From positions 1 through 64,000 of the forward strand of contig JAJQEE010000118.1 in assembly GCA_021201865.1 (NCBI GenBank): DNA of 64,000 bases. Direction: 5' to 3'. Below the pieces are notes generated by a model. It did not search any database. It saw only the letters and a list, made by a program, of their open reading frames with translations, and had not been told where the DNA came from. The position numbers and the translations under genes are program-made. Numbering within the stretch: the first letter of the stretch is position 1; every line of letters starts with the position of its first letter. Positions 28,522-38,614 of the stretch are shown here, piece by piece. The stretch comes from Tannerellaceae bacterium (GTDB lineage Bacteria > Bacteroidota > Bacteroidia > Bacteroidales > Tannerellaceae).

Positions 28522-28575
28522 AATAGAGGTCTAACCTCTATTGCTGGCGGATCTGACGGGATAGGAATATCTTTG
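28522..28575 (+). promoter_or_regulatory. Operator-like inverted repeat and -7 box of the metal efflux operon
   Basis: AATAGAGGT (28522-28530), three bases, ACCTCTATT (28534-28542) is a perfect nine-base inverted repeat. TATCTTTG (28568-28575) is a TAnnTTTG -7 box 31 bases before the ATG at 28606. The right arm overlaps the place where the -33 box should be (TTG at 28541-28543, with a slightly long 24-base spacer), which suits an activator site such as for the linked response regulator. That pairing is inference. Confidence 0.5.
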
Positions 28576-28605
28576 TACCTTGAAAACAATATATCTGAAA
28601 ATAAA

Positions 28606-29898
28606 ATGAGAAGATATTCTTGTGTGTTGATATGTCTTTGCCTGTTTACCTCTTTATTCGCCCTTGATAACAAAATAATCCGTCTTACACAGAAAGAGAT
28701 AGAAGGTCTTTTTCTGACTCAAAATCTGGAACTGTTAGCAGAACAGATGAATATTGATGTGGCTGAGGCAGCGATTGTACAGGCTAAGTTATGGGAAAAT
28801 CCCAGTCTCTCCATTAGTGAGGTGAATTTGTGGAGTACCAGTTCCCAGCGGGAAGGAGAGGATGTAATGATCCCTCCTCTATTCGGCTCTTTTGGGAAGA
28901 ATACCGAGTTTAGTTTGGAACTTAGCCAGTTGATCCGGACGGCTAATAAACGGGGTAAATTAGTCCGGATGGAAAAAGTTTCCAAAGAAATGGCGATCGC
29001 TCAGTTTGAAGAGGTGTTGAGAGGATTGAAAACTGAACTCCGTAATTCTATCTATGAATTGGTGTTTGCCCAATCTTATAAGGAGGTATTGGGCCATCAA
29101 AGTCATTCTTTAAAACAGTTGACAGATGTGTATGCCCGCCAGGTAAAAGAAGGAAATCTGGCAAAAAGTGAATGGCTGCGTCTTCAGTCTGCTCTGTTTG
29201 AGATCGATAACGAAAAGATGGAAGTAGAGACGGAGTGGAATGCTTTACAAAAGAATTTAAAAGTACTTCTTCATTTACCTCCGGAAGTGATAGTGGAAGT
29301 AATATCTGACCAACAGGAGAAGGTCGATCCTGAACAACTGGCATTGGCAGAGTTGATCGATCTGGCGACTGATCATCGTCCGGACCTCAGGCTGGCCGGC
29401 TTGCAAACCAGCTTGATGGAAAGATCTCTCGCCTTTGAACGGGCACAACGGGTACCGGATTTGACGATCAGTGCGAATTATGATCGTTATGGAGGGGTCT
29501 GGAAAGACTTTATCGGGTTCGGAGTCAGTGTGGATCTACCCTTCTGGAACCGTAATCAGGGAAATATAAAAGCTGCCCGTATACAAATAGAACAGAGCCG
29601 CCTGGAGGTCCGCCAGCAGGAAAATATTGTATGGAATGAGATTGCGGAAGCATTCAATAACTATTCCTTAGTGTATCGTTTCCATAGCCGGATTGTGGAA
29701 AATCCATTATTGGATGAACTGGATGGGATGATGGAGGTCTATACTCGTAACCTGATGGAACGAAATATCAGCATGCTGGAATATATAGATTTTATGGAAG
29801 CTTATAAAAGTAATAAAGAGACTATGCTGAATGCCTCTAAAAACCTTTCCAGGCAATTAGAAGAGCTACAATATACCATTGGAACAGATATAAAATAA
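28606..29898 (+). CDS. TolC-family outer-membrane component of an RND metal efflux pump (CusC/CzcC-like)
   Basis: 430 residues with a signal peptide (MRRYSCVLICLCLFTSLFAL), then two long helical hairpin repeats typical of TolC-like factors (QMNIDVAEAAIVQAKLWENP; LAFERAQRVPDLTISANYD). The family forms the outer-membrane channel and periplasmic tunnel. The start at 28606 directly opens the signal peptide. It is 8 bases upstream of the adaptor gene. The set resembles Cus/Czc-type heavy-metal exporters; the metal is not evident from this subunit. Confidence 0.87.
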   Translation: MRRYSCVLICLCLFTSLFALDNKIIRLTQKEIEGLFLTQNLELLAEQMNIDVAEAAIVQAKLWENPSLSISEVNLWSTSSQREGEDVMIPPLFGSFGKNTEFSLELSQLIRTANKRGKLVRMEKVSKEMAIAQFEEVLRGLKTELRNSIYELVFAQSYKEVLGHQSHSLKQLTDVYARQVKEGNLAKSEWLRLQSALFEIDNEKMEVETEWNALQKNLKVLLHLPPEVIVEVISDQQEKVDPEQLALAELIDLATDHRPDLRLAGLQTSLMERSLAFERAQRVPDLTISANYDRYGGVWKDFIGFGVSVDLPFWNRNQGNIKAARIQIEQSRLEVRQQENIVWNEIAEAFNNYSLVYRFHSRIVENPLLDELDGMMEVYTRNLMERNISMLEYIDFMEAYKSNKETMLNASKNLSRQLEELQYTIGTDIK

Positions 29899-29906
29899 AA
29901 AGATCC

Positions 29907-30998
29907 ATGATAAAAAAACAGATTTCCATTCTTCTTCCCGTTTGTTGTCTTTACCTGATGACTGCTTGTAATCATACAGAGAGCACTGGTGCAGGTGGAG
30001 AAAATAAGATCAATCAGCAGTTTTTACCCCATATAAAAACTGTGGAAGTGATCCAGGCAGATCACGAAACAGACATGACATTGACTGGAAAGGTGATCAG
30101 TGATCCGGATAAAACCGTAGCCTATATTCCATTGGTTAGCGGAGTGATTGAACGGACCTATTTTTCACTGGGAGATAAAGTAAATAAAGGACAGAAATTA
30201 ATGGATATCCGTAGTACGGAATTAAGTACGCTGGAAGCGGAGCTGGTCAATGCTGAATCGGAACTGGCCATTGCCCGCCGGGAGTTGAAGACCGCTCAAT
30301 CCATGCATACGGATGGAATGCTGTCGGAAAGAGAATTGTTGGAAGCGGAGTCCCAGGTTCGCCAGGCGGAAGCTATGCTAACTAAACTGAAAGCGGATAT
30401 TTCCGTATATGGTTCCAGCAAAGGAAACGGAACTTTTTCAGTGACCAGTCCGGTAAACGGATATGTCATCACCAAAGAGGTTACCAGTGGCAGTACGGTA
30501 TCAGCAGAAGGGGAACCCGCCTTTACGGTAGCAGATCTCAGTTCGGTGTGGATCATTGCGAATGTATATGCAAGTAACTTGTCTTTTGTCCGGGAAGGGA
30601 TGGAGGCCGTAATCACGACCCTGTCTTATCCGGGAGAGCAATTTCCGGGAAAAATATCGGCTCTTTCTCAGGTTTTTGATCCGGAAGATAAGGCTTTAAA
30701 GGCCCGGATCGTGTTGGCTAATCCGGAATTGAAACTGAAACCGGAAATGTCCGTCGTGATCAAACTGAAAGAGGTCTATGGGGAACAAAAAGTGGCTGTC
30801 CCTTCCGACGGATTGATTTTTGACAATAATACTTACTATGTGGTCGTGGAAGAGGGAAACGGACAATTTACTATGCGGGAGGTCTTTCCGGTAGGACATA
30901 GTAATAATATGACTTTTGTGACCGGAAGTTTGGAGGTGGGTGATAAGGTAGTGGCTAAAAATCAGTTGTTGATCTATTCAGAATTAAAAGGAAAGTAA
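29907..30998 (+). CDS. RND efflux periplasmic adaptor lipoprotein (CusB/CzcB-like)
   Basis: 363 residues. Lipoprotein signal MIKKQISILLPVCCLYLMTAC, a lipoyl-like half motif (SGVIERTYFSLGDKVNKGQ), an alpha-helical hairpin (about 105-160), the second lipoyl half and a beta-barrel domain with PEMSVVIKLK. It bridges the RND pump and the TolC-like channel. It contains no Met-rich copper site at the N-terminus, so copper/silver specificity is not supported by that feature. It lies 3 bases before the pump gene. Confidence 0.88.
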   Translation: MIKKQISILLPVCCLYLMTACNHTESTGAGGENKINQQFLPHIKTVEVIQADHETDMTLTGKVISDPDKTVAYIPLVSGVIERTYFSLGDKVNKGQKLMDIRSTELSTLEAELVNAESELAIARRELKTAQSMHTDGMLSERELLEAESQVRQAEAMLTKLKADISVYGSSKGNGTFSVTSPVNGYVITKEVTSGSTVSAEGEPAFTVADLSSVWIIANVYASNLSFVREGMEAVITTLSYPGEQFPGKISALSQVFDPEDKALKARIVLANPELKLKPEMSVVIKLKEVYGEQKVAVPSDGLIFDNNTYYVVVEEGNGQFTMREVFPVGHSNNMTFVTGSLEVGDKVVAKNQLLIYSELKGK

Positions 30999-31001
30999 GA
31001 C

Positions 31002-34000
31002 ATGCATAAGTTTGTTGAAAATATCATTGCTTTTGCTCTCCGGAATCATATCCTGGTACTGTTTATGACGGTGCTTTTATTGATAGGTGGGATCATCTGC
31101 TATAAAAACACACCGATTGAAGCTTATCCGGATGTAACCAATACCCGTGTACAGATCATTGCCCAGTGGCCGGGACGTAGTGCGGAAGAGGTGGAAAAAT
31201 TCGTGACCTTGCCCATTATGCAGCAACTGAATACGATTCCCCGAAAAACGGATGTCCGGTCTACCTCTCTGTTTGGCCTGTCAGTGGTGACCGTCCTGTT
31301 TGAAGATGGAGTAGATGATTTTTATGCCCAGCAGTATGCTTCTAACCGGATGCAGGATATAGATCTTCCGGAAGGAGTGGATCTTTCGATTGAACCCCCT
31401 TCAGGTGCTACCGGAGAGATTTTCCGGTATATTGTGGAGAGTGATCTGCCGATCCGCGAAGTCACTGCAATCCATGAGTGGGTGATCGAGCGGGAACTGC
31501 TTTCGGTTCCGGGAATTGCTACGATTGCCAGCTTTGGCGGGGAGGAAAAAATGTTTGAGATCAAGGTGAATCCGGCAGAACTGATCAATTATGACCTTTC
31601 TCCGTTGCAGGTATATGAAGCAGTCGCCAGCAGCAATATTAATGTGGGTGGTGATATCATTCAGAAGGGTAGCCAGGCATATGTGGTCCGGGGGGTCGGA
31701 TTGTTGGAAAGTATTGAGGATATTGAAAATATTTTGATTGAGGTCAAGGGGGATACCCCTATTCGTGTGAAGCAGGTGGCTACTGTCAGTGTCTCTTCCA
31801 AGCCACGTCTGGGACAGGTGGGGCTGAATGATGAAGATGATGTGGTACAGGGAATTGTAATCATGCTTCGTGGGCAGAACCCGGGTGAGGTAATCGAACG
31901 GGTCAAAGACAAGATTGACGAACTGAATGAACGAATCCTACCAGACAATGTGAAGATCATCCCTTTCATGGATCGCACTAAACTGGTAGATGCAACAGTC
32001 AGTACAGTTTTGAAAAATATGATCGAAGGGATCCTGTTAGTTTCCCTGATTGTCTTTATATTTTTGTTTAACTGGCGTACCACCTTTATTGTTGCCTCCG
32101 TCATTCCACTCTCTTTCTTATTCGCTATTATTATGTTGCGTATTCAGGGATTGCCGGCCAATCTTATTTCGATGGGTGCGCTGGACTTTGGTCTATTGCT
32201 GGAAGGGACATTAGTGATCGTGGAGGTAGTGTTCGTTGCGATGGAAAAACGTTCGGAAGCAGTCGGAGCCCGTTTCTCTTCTTCTTTGAAGGGGGGATTG
32301 ATCAAAAAAAGCGCAGGAAGTGTGGCTTCTCACATTTTCTTTGCCCAGATCATTCTGATGGTTGCTCTTTTCCCGATTTTCTCTTTCCGGAAAGTGGAAG
32401 GGAAGATGTTCTCTCCGCTGGCATTTACACTGGGATATGCATTGTTAGGTTCGCTGATCCTTTCTTTGACGTATGTACCGGTGATGTGTAAGATCTTGTT
32501 GAATAAACCGATCAAAGAAAAAACAAATGCGATCAGTCGGTTCTTTATCACTCACCTATACCGGATGTTCGAGTTTAGTTCTCGCTACCGGAAAGGTACA
32601 ATCGTGGCTTTTATCTGCCTCCTGATGGTTTGTGCTGTTCGTTTCAGTTTCTGGGGGGGTGGAGTTTATTCCGAATATGAACGAAGGTGCGATCTATGTA
32701 AGAGCCACTTTACCTAATAGTATCAATCTGGATGAATCGGTACGTATTACTCAGGAAATGAAAGCCAAACTCCGTCAGTTTGACGAAGTGGAGTTTGTTC
32801 TGACACAGACCGGACGACCGAACGACGGAACGGATGCTACCGGATTTTTTAATATTGAATTTCATACGGAGCTGAAGCCGGAAAAAGAGTGGAAGCGAAA
32901 GATCTCCAAAGAAGAACTGATCAGTCAGATGCAGGATGCATTGAATGTATATCCGGGAATTATTTTTGCTTTTAGCCAGCCGATCCAGGACAATGTGGAA
33001 GAATATGTGGCCGGAGTGAAAAGTGCATTGGTTATTAAAATATTCGGGAATGATTTGTATGAACTGGAGGAGTTGGCGGATCGTACGGCCGCTACGATTA
33101 AAGATATCAGAGGAATAGAGGGTGTGAATGTATTCCGCAGCATTGGTCTGCCTGAATTGCAGATCAAGCTGGAAGAATCCCGTATGGCCAGCTATTCTGT
33201 CTCTATGGCGGATGCCCAGGCGGTGGTGGAAATGGCTATCGGTGGGAAAGCCGCCAGTACATTCTATGAAAATGAACGCACTTTTGATATCATGGTACGT
33301 TTTCAAAAAGATTTCCGGGATACGGAAGATAAGATCGGAAATATCCTGATCCCTACCATGGATGGTAAGCAGGTTCCACTGAAAGAGATCGCCGAGATTT
33401 CTTCTATCACCGGGCCAGCGTTTATTTACCGGGAAGGAAGTAGCCGTTATATTGGCATTGGTTTTAGTATCCGGGATCGTGATTTAGGTTCCACTATCGC
33501 GGAAGCTCAAAAAAAGTAGGGGAAAATGTTCCGTTACAAACCGGAAATAAGATGGTTTGGGCAGGAGAGTTTGAGAGCCAACAGCGGGCAACCAGCCATT
33601 TAATGGTGATCGTCCCGGCTGTCCTGTTGCTGATCCTCTTCCTTTTATATATGAATTTCCGAACGGTGAAAGATACCTTGATCGCAGCAAGTACGATGCC
33701 GTATGCTTTTATAGGCGGATTTCTTTCTCTTTGGCTGACTGATACGGTTTTCGGTATTTCTGCCGGAATAGGCTTTATTATTCTCTTCGGAATTGTCTCT
33801 ATCAATAGTATCCTTTTGATTGCTTTAATGAAAAAGCGGATGCAACAGACACATAATCTACGGGTCGCTGTCAATGATGCGATTGCTCAGCGTCTCCGTC
33901 CGGTATTGATGATCGCTTTGATGGGATCTATGGGATTACTGCCGGCCGCCCTGTCAAACGGTATGGGTTCGGAAGTACAGAAACCGCTGGCTATTATGAT

Positions 34001-34097
34001 TGTGGGAGGTATCATTGTCTGTATGATCCTATCTTTCACGGTTCTGCCCCAGGTATTCTATTTTGCCTATAGGAGAGAAAGACATTTGAAAAGGTAA
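31002..34097 (+). CDS. Heavy-metal RND pump (CusA/CzcA-like), frame broken twice
   Basis: The inner-membrane proton-driven pump. It has the family N-terminus RNHILVLFMTVLLLIGG, TPIEAYPDVTN, QWPGRSAEEVEKFVTLPI and the TM4 segment NLISMGALDFGLLLEG with the conserved Asp. As given, it is split into frames ending at 32717 and 33519 and a last one reaching 34097. Removing one G from the seven-G run 32653-32659 and adding one A to the run 33509-33515 (restores EAQKKVGENVPLQTGNK) gives 1031 residues, the normal length. Two compensating breaks in an otherwise conserved gene argue for sequence error. It is transcribed with the preceding adaptor and channel genes. Confidence 0.88.
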
Positions 34098-34100
34098 TAT

Positions 34101-34227
34101 CTCTTCTGTAAGAAGAGGCAGTGTAAAAATACCATATGGAACTTCAGAGAAGTTACCCATTGTAAATTTATATCTCCACCGAGGATCCAGCAGTAGCCCA
34201 GGGCGGAGCCGCAGGCGATTCCCTGGG
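34101..34227. other. Hairpins between converging efflux and sensor genes
   Basis: CTCTTCT, GTA, AGAAGAG (34101-34117) forms a perfect seven-base stem directly after the pump stop. A second pair, CCCAGGG (34197-34203) and CCCTGGG (34221-34227), encloses an inner GCGG/CCGC stem. Neither is followed by a convincing T-run, so these may be weak terminators or a dispersed intergenic repeat. Confidence 0.35.
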
Positions 34228-34242
34228 TAAAGAGAATCTCTT

Positions 34243-35592
34243 TTAGGAAGCAAAATAGAGAGTAATACGGGTTCCGACATTGATCTCGGAATGAATACTG
34301 TATTCAATGTTGTTTTTTTTGAAAATACGGAGTGCCAGGGATAAACCAATCCCGCTACCCCGGACCTCTCCGGTATTGTCAGCCCGGTGAAAAGGTTTAC
34401 TGATGGTTTCCAATTGGTCAGCCGGTATGCCAATTCCCTGGTCTGTAATATTCAGGCAAAGTCCGGTTTCATTTTTATGTAGTTCAATGCTTACATTTTT
34501 GCCCCGGGAATATTTAATTGCATTATCAATCAGGTTGAACAGGGCGATCCACAATTGGGTCGGGTCTTTTTCTACAGACAAATAAGTTTCATCCTCCGGT
34601 GAAATGTTGACATTGATCCGTACTTTAGCCTGTGGATAGACATCTTTCATTTTACGGATAATCTCCCAGAGCAATTCATCGACCCGGGTTTGGTTTCCCG
34701 TTTCATTTTCTTTTTTCAGGTCAGAGATAATGATCAGGGTTTCCAGTATCTTTTCCATTTGTATGATCTGCTGGGAAAGTTTATCAGCCAGGATCCGGTA
34801 TTCTTCCGGAGTACGATTCCGGATGGTAAAAAGGTCAATATTCCCAAGCATAGAAGCTAAGGGCGTTTTAAATTCGTGGGAAACATATTTGACAAAATTC
34901 TTTTGTATGGTGATGCTATCGGTGATTTTCGTTAGCAGATGGTTGAATGTTTCTATTAGATCCTGTAGTTCGTCTTTGGTCCCCGGGGATTGGATATGCA
35001 TATCCAGGTCATGAGTGGAAATATTATTCACCTGCCGGATCACCTCACTGAACGGCCGATAGGCAATGCGGGCTACCCAGCGGCTCAGTAGGATAATAGC
35101 AAACAGGCCAACCGGGAATGCGGAAATAAGTATCCATAAAAGGAGCTGCTGCTGTCCCTCTAAAATGGTCTTATCTCCTTGTGCTACTACGACGAAGTCT
35201 CCTTGATTATCTTCATAGAAGATACCATAGCAGAATTCATTTTTTGTCCTGAAAGTGCTTTCTTTTTCCGTGCGTATTTTTGCAAGTGTAACTGCCGGGA
35301 TCGGATTGGACAAGGTCCCGAATACGATTTGATTGTGGATGTCATATAATTGATAAACAACACCGGCATCTACTTCCTCAAACTGTTTACGGATCTTTTC
35401 AAATTCATATTCACTCATTTCATCTTCTTCCAGATAGAACCAGGCGGCTATCCAGGCTGTCTTTTTAAGATTGTTGTAGACTGTTTTCTCTGTATTATGA
35501 AAATAGACCTGGTAAATAAAGAAAGAGATGATGGCAAAGATGATCCCAAAGATCAGAGAGCAATATAAACTGAGCCGTGTTTTTACTTTCAT
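34243..35592 (-). CDS. Two-component sensor histidine kinase (CusS/OmpR-type partner)
   Basis: 449 residues: membrane segment (about 8-30), periplasmic domain (about 31-148), second membrane segment (about 150-170), HAMP, HisKA with phosphorylated His239 in VSHEFKTPLASMLGN, and an ATPase domain with NLIDNAIKYS and GSGIGLSLAL. It starts 13 bases after its response regulator ends. It converges on the RND efflux operon, so it is the likely sensor controlling it; the stimulus is not shown by the sequence. Confidence 0.9.
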   Translation of the reverse strand: MKVKTRLSLYCSLIFGIIFAIISFFIYQVYFHNTEKTVYNNLKKTAWIAAWFYLEEDEMSEYEFEKIRKQFEEVDAGVVYQLYDIHNQIVFGTLSNPIPAVTLAKIRTEKESTFRTKNEFCYGIFYEDNQGDFVVVAQGDKTILEGQQQLLLWILISAFPVGLFAIILLSRWVARIAYRPFSEVIRQVNNISTHDLDMHIQSPGTKDELQDLIETFNHLLTKITDSITIQKNFVKYVSHEFKTPLASMLGNIDLFTIRNRTPEEYRILADKLSQQIIQMEKILETLIIISDLKKENETGNQTRVDELLWEIIRKMKDVYPQAKVRINVNISPEDETYLSVEKDPTQLWIALFNLIDNAIKYSRGKNVSIELHKNETGLCLNITDQGIGIPADQLETISKPFHRADNTGEVRGSGIGLSLALRIFKKNNIEYSIHSEINVGTRITLYFAS

Positions 35593-35605
35593 CGTACAAG
35601 AGAAT

Positions 35606-36289
35606 TTATTCGGGAGTCTGGATCATATACCCACGACCTTTTACTGTTTTGATCAGCTTGTTCTCATCCCCCATATCGATTTTGTTGCGCAAATAGGATA
35701 TATATACGTCTACAATATTCGTATTGGGATCGTAGTTCACTCCCCAGATATCGTTCAATAACTGAGTACGGGACATAACCTTATCTTTATTTTCCAATAA
35801 GATCCTGAGTAACCGGAACTCCTGGAAAGTCAAATTAAGCTCTCTTTCTCCCCGTTTGATCAGATGTTTTTCCACATCAAGCGTCAGATCATCACAGGAA
35901 AGGATCTCCGCAGGTTTCATATAAGGCATCCGTGCCCGGCGGGTCAGTGCATGGATATGAGCTAATAGCTCCCGGAACAAAAAGGGCTTGGTCAGATAAG
36001 CGTCGGCTCCATAATCCAGTGCTTTGATCTTGTCTTCCGCATCACTCAGTGCGCTCATCACCAGAATGGGAGTGGTTATTTTTTTATACCGGATAAATTG
36101 CAGCAATTCAATTCCATCTATATCCGGTAACATGATATCCAATAGGATCAGGTCCCATTCCTTTTCTCCGATCAGCCGGCGTGCTTCTGTTCCGTTCTCT
36201 GCCAATACGACGGAAAAATCACTTTCTTCCAATCCTTTGATCACAAATTCACTGATTCTGCTGTTATCTTCTACTATGAGTATATTCAT
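35606..36289 (-). CDS. OmpR/PhoB-family response regulator
   Basis: 227 residues with a receiver domain (phospho-acceptor Asp51 in LILLDIMLPDIDG; conserved Lys in AYLTKPF) and a winged-helix DNA-binding domain ending YISYLRNKIDMG...VKGRGYMIQ. It heads the two-gene transcript with the kinase and probably acts on the efflux operon, where a 9+9 inverted repeat at 28522-28542 is a candidate site. Confidence 0.92.
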   Translation of the reverse strand: MNILIVEDNSRISEFVIKGLEESDFSVVLAENGTEARRLIGEKEWDLILLDIMLPDIDGIELLQFIRYKKITTPILVMSALSDAEDKIKALDYGADAYLTKPFLFRELLAHIHALTRRARMPYMKPAEILSCDDLTLDVEKHLIKRGERELNLTFQEFRLLRILLENKDKVMSRTQLLNDIWGVNYDPNTNIVDVYISYLRNKIDMGDENKLIKTVKGRGYMIQTPE

Positions 36290-36575
36290 CTTCCTAAATT
36301 AATTGAATGAAGATAGAAAATATTCCTGAAACTATTGATATGAGTAAAAAATAACTTTGTCTATTCCGGATAAAGGAGAAAAAAGAAAGGGCGGATATCG
36401 ACGGAAACAATTTACCCCTGGTAAAGATCGGAATGCAATACCGGACCTCAAAGAATGTTGAAATGGAACATAACCGGGATGGAACAGATTTACAAGTCTA
36501 CTGGTTTCGATGATACTTTTTATTATCTTTATCAGCAATTTATATCGAAGTTACAAATTAAAATTCACAAAGTTT

Positions 36576-37790
36576 ATGAGTATGAAAAAACTATTACTAT
36601 TAGCCGTGGTTGTGATCCTGAGCAATTATGCGTATGCCCAACAGGCATTATGGGGAGGACAGGAGATCGTATCCCCGGAGATTAATCCTGATAATACGGT
36701 CACCTTCCGTTATGTAGCTCCTAAAGCAATACGGGTGCAGGTAACAGGCGACTTTCTCCCTTCTGAAAAGGTACAAACTCCGATGGGAGAGTTCGATGGT
36801 CCCGGATTTGCTGATTTGGTTGAGGGTGAGAATGGGCTATGGGAATTTACCACTCCTTTTTCTTTAACTCCGGAATTGTACAGCTATTCTTTTATCGTGG
36901 ACGGACTCAAAACACACGATCCAAATAACGTATATCAGATCCGGGATGTAGCCTCTGTGACCAATATTTTCATTATGAATGACGGAAGGGATGGATTATA
37001 TGGGGTGAAAGATGTACCTCATGGAAGTGTCACCCGCCGTTGGTATGATTCTCCTGGTTTGCAATGCCAGCGCCGGATCACGATCTACACACCTCCGGGT
37101 TATGAGAATAGCAATCAGTCCTACCCCGTATTTTATCTGCTCCATGGTTCAGGTGGGGATGAAGAGGCCTGGATCGCTTTGGGACGTGCTTCTCAGATAT
37201 TGGATAATCTGATTGCTCAGGGGAAAGCAAAACCTATGATTGTGGTGATGCCGAATGGACATACCCAAAATCCGGCTGCTCCGGGAGAGTCCAGCCATGG
37301 ATTTTTCAAGCCCAGGATGGGAGGGGGACCTCGTGAAGCAGTAGCCAGTATGGAAGATACATTTGGCGATATCCTGAAATTTGTGGAAAGCAATTACCGG
37401 GTAAAGAAGAACAAAGCCAACCGTGCAGTGGCCGGCTTATCTATGGGAGGAATGCATTCTTCCCGTATTTCTGCTCAATATCCAAATACCTTTGATTATA
37501 TCGGTATATTTTCTGCCCCTCCTGTAGTAACTACTATGAGATCTGGAAATCAGGATCCAAATGCGGAAAAGGAGTTTATGAAGAAGCTGGAAACACAGAA
37601 AAAGAACGGATATAAACTCTATTGGATCGCCTGTGGAAATACAGACTTTTTATATAACGGCGTGATCGAAAGTATGAAAAAGATGGATGAGATTAATTTC
37701 CCTTATGTCTACCGTGAAAGTAGTGGCGGACATACCTGGGATAATTGGCGCATCTATTTGACTGAATTTGCTCCGATGTTATTCAAATAA
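36576..37790 (+). CDS. Secreted esterase: CBM48/E-set domain plus enterochelin-esterase-like hydrolase
   Basis: Starts with a signal peptide (MKKLLLLAVVVILSNYAYAQ; ATG 36576 or 36582). Residues about 25-125 form an Ig-like E-set domain (VTFRYVAPKAIRVQVTGDF). The rest is an alpha/beta hydrolase of the esterase-D/enterochelin esterase type with the nucleophile in AGLSMGGMHSS and a C-terminal His in SSGGHTWDNW. Relatives with this layout cut feruloyl or acetyl esters on plant xylan. There is no polysaccharide utilisation locus here, so the substrate is unknown. TATCTTTA near 36524 is a weak -7 box. Confidence 0.85.
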   Translation: MSMKKLLLLAVVVILSNYAYAQQALWGGQEIVSPEINPDNTVTFRYVAPKAIRVQVTGDFLPSEKVQTPMGEFDGPGFADLVEGENGLWEFTTPFSLTPELYSYSFIVDGLKTHDPNNVYQIRDVASVTNIFIMNDGRDGLYGVKDVPHGSVTRRWYDSPGLQCQRRITIYTPPGYENSNQSYPVFYLLHGSGGDEEAWIALGRASQILDNLIAQGKAKPMIVVMPNGHTQNPAAPGESSHGFFKPRMGGGPREAVASMEDTFGDILKFVESNYRVKKNKANRAVAGLSMGGMHSSRISAQYPNTFDYIGIFSAPPVVTTMRSGNQDPNAEKEFMKKLETQKKNGYKLYWIACGNTDFLYNGVIESMKKMDEINFPYVYRESSGGHTWDNWRIYLTEFAPMLFK

Positions 37791-37806
37791 TAGTTGACAA
37801 GTAAGG

Positions 37807-37839
37807 TCCCTGGTATTGGGTTTTGCCGGATACCAGGGA
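37807..37839 (+). terminator. Terminator after the esterase gene
   Basis: TCCCTGGTAT (37807-37816) pairs perfectly with ATACCAGGGA (37830-37839), followed by a T-rich stretch (TTTCACTTTTT). It ends the rightward transcript 16 bases after the esterase stop. Confidence 0.7.
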
Positions 37840-37884
37840 TTTCACTTTTTGGATGCTTAAATAAAAGAATTGGTGTAAAAGTCT

Positions 37885-37930
37885 CTCTGCCTGGTGTACT
37901 TGTGAATAGGAAGCTAAACGCCAGGCAGAG
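37885..37930 (-). terminator. Hairpin downstream of the small minus-strand gene
   Basis: CTCTGCCTGG (37885-37894) pairs with CCAGGCAGAG (37921-37930) over a 26-base loop, just past the restored stop at 37936. Read leftward it runs into T-rich sequence. The long loop lowers confidence. Confidence 0.45.
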
Positions 37931-37935
37931 CAGAT

Positions 37936-38291
37936 TTATATCATTTCCCGCGCAATGGTAAGAAGGGGAAATTCTTTTTCAATTTTTTCAATATCTTCCG
38001 GTTTTTCGTATTGTCTCAATTCGAATGTAGTTTTATAATCGTCTACTTCATCGTCGAATTGTTCTTCGCCTTCATAATAATAGAGTTCCTTTTTTTAGTA
38101 AAGAAGAAACCATAAAATGCGATGATACCCTCATCTACTTCTGCTTCTTTACTTTCAAAGAAAATGGCACCTTTCATATTTACATGTTCCGATAACAGAT
38201 CAATCAGAAAAGTTTCTTCTTTAAATATGAAGTTGGTTAATTCCTGAATCTCTTTTTTCCCTTCCCGGATTTGTTTTTCTGATAATTTCAT
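37936..38291 (-). CDS. Small acidic hypothetical protein, frame broken
   Basis: The frame from 38291 encodes about 70 sensible residues (MKLSEKQIREGKKEIQELTN...FYGFFFT), then ends off-frame at 38043. Adding one base in the seven-T run 38090-38096 continues as KKKELYYYEGEEQFDDEV... to a stop at 37936, 118 residues in all. The C-terminal part is Glu/Asp/Tyr-rich and ends LLTIAREMI. No signal or membrane segment; no family recognised. It is a single gene between convergent neighbours with a hairpin behind it. Confidence 0.6.
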
Positions 38292-38614
38292 TCTTATATA
38301 ATTTAAAGATTCTGTATGATTAAATATATGTTATTTCTACATCTAACCGCAGGCTTTTCCTGAAACCGTATGCTTGTAAGTTTACATCTGCAGTACTAAG
38401 ATAAAACTTATTTCCCATTTATGTGTGCAACACTTTTCTATTTTATTCAATCCATTTTTCCGGGATATAAGAAAATGGTATGGATTTTTCGTTTTTAGTA
38501 GTAGGATTTTCGTGATAACGCCAGATGTTTGTTGTTTCTGTTTTTTATTTGGATCTTTATTTTCATCTTAACGCATGATCAGAAACAAATTTGCTTACAT
38601 AAATTATAGAAACT
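38292..38614. other. Intergenic, upstream region of the polyferredoxin gene
   Basis: About 320 AT-rich bases separate the small minus-strand gene and the polyferredoxin gene. I see no open frame with a start, no tRNA and no convincing promoter; TTTG occurs near 38528, but without a TAnnTTTG at the right distance. It probably holds promoters for both flanking divergent genes. Confidence 0.4.

Noticed and set aside
31002..34097. Three separate efflux genes or phase-variable pump
   Set aside because: The three frames join into one 1031-residue pump when single-base run lengths are corrected; seven-base runs are short for phase variation and similar breaks occur in unrelated genes.
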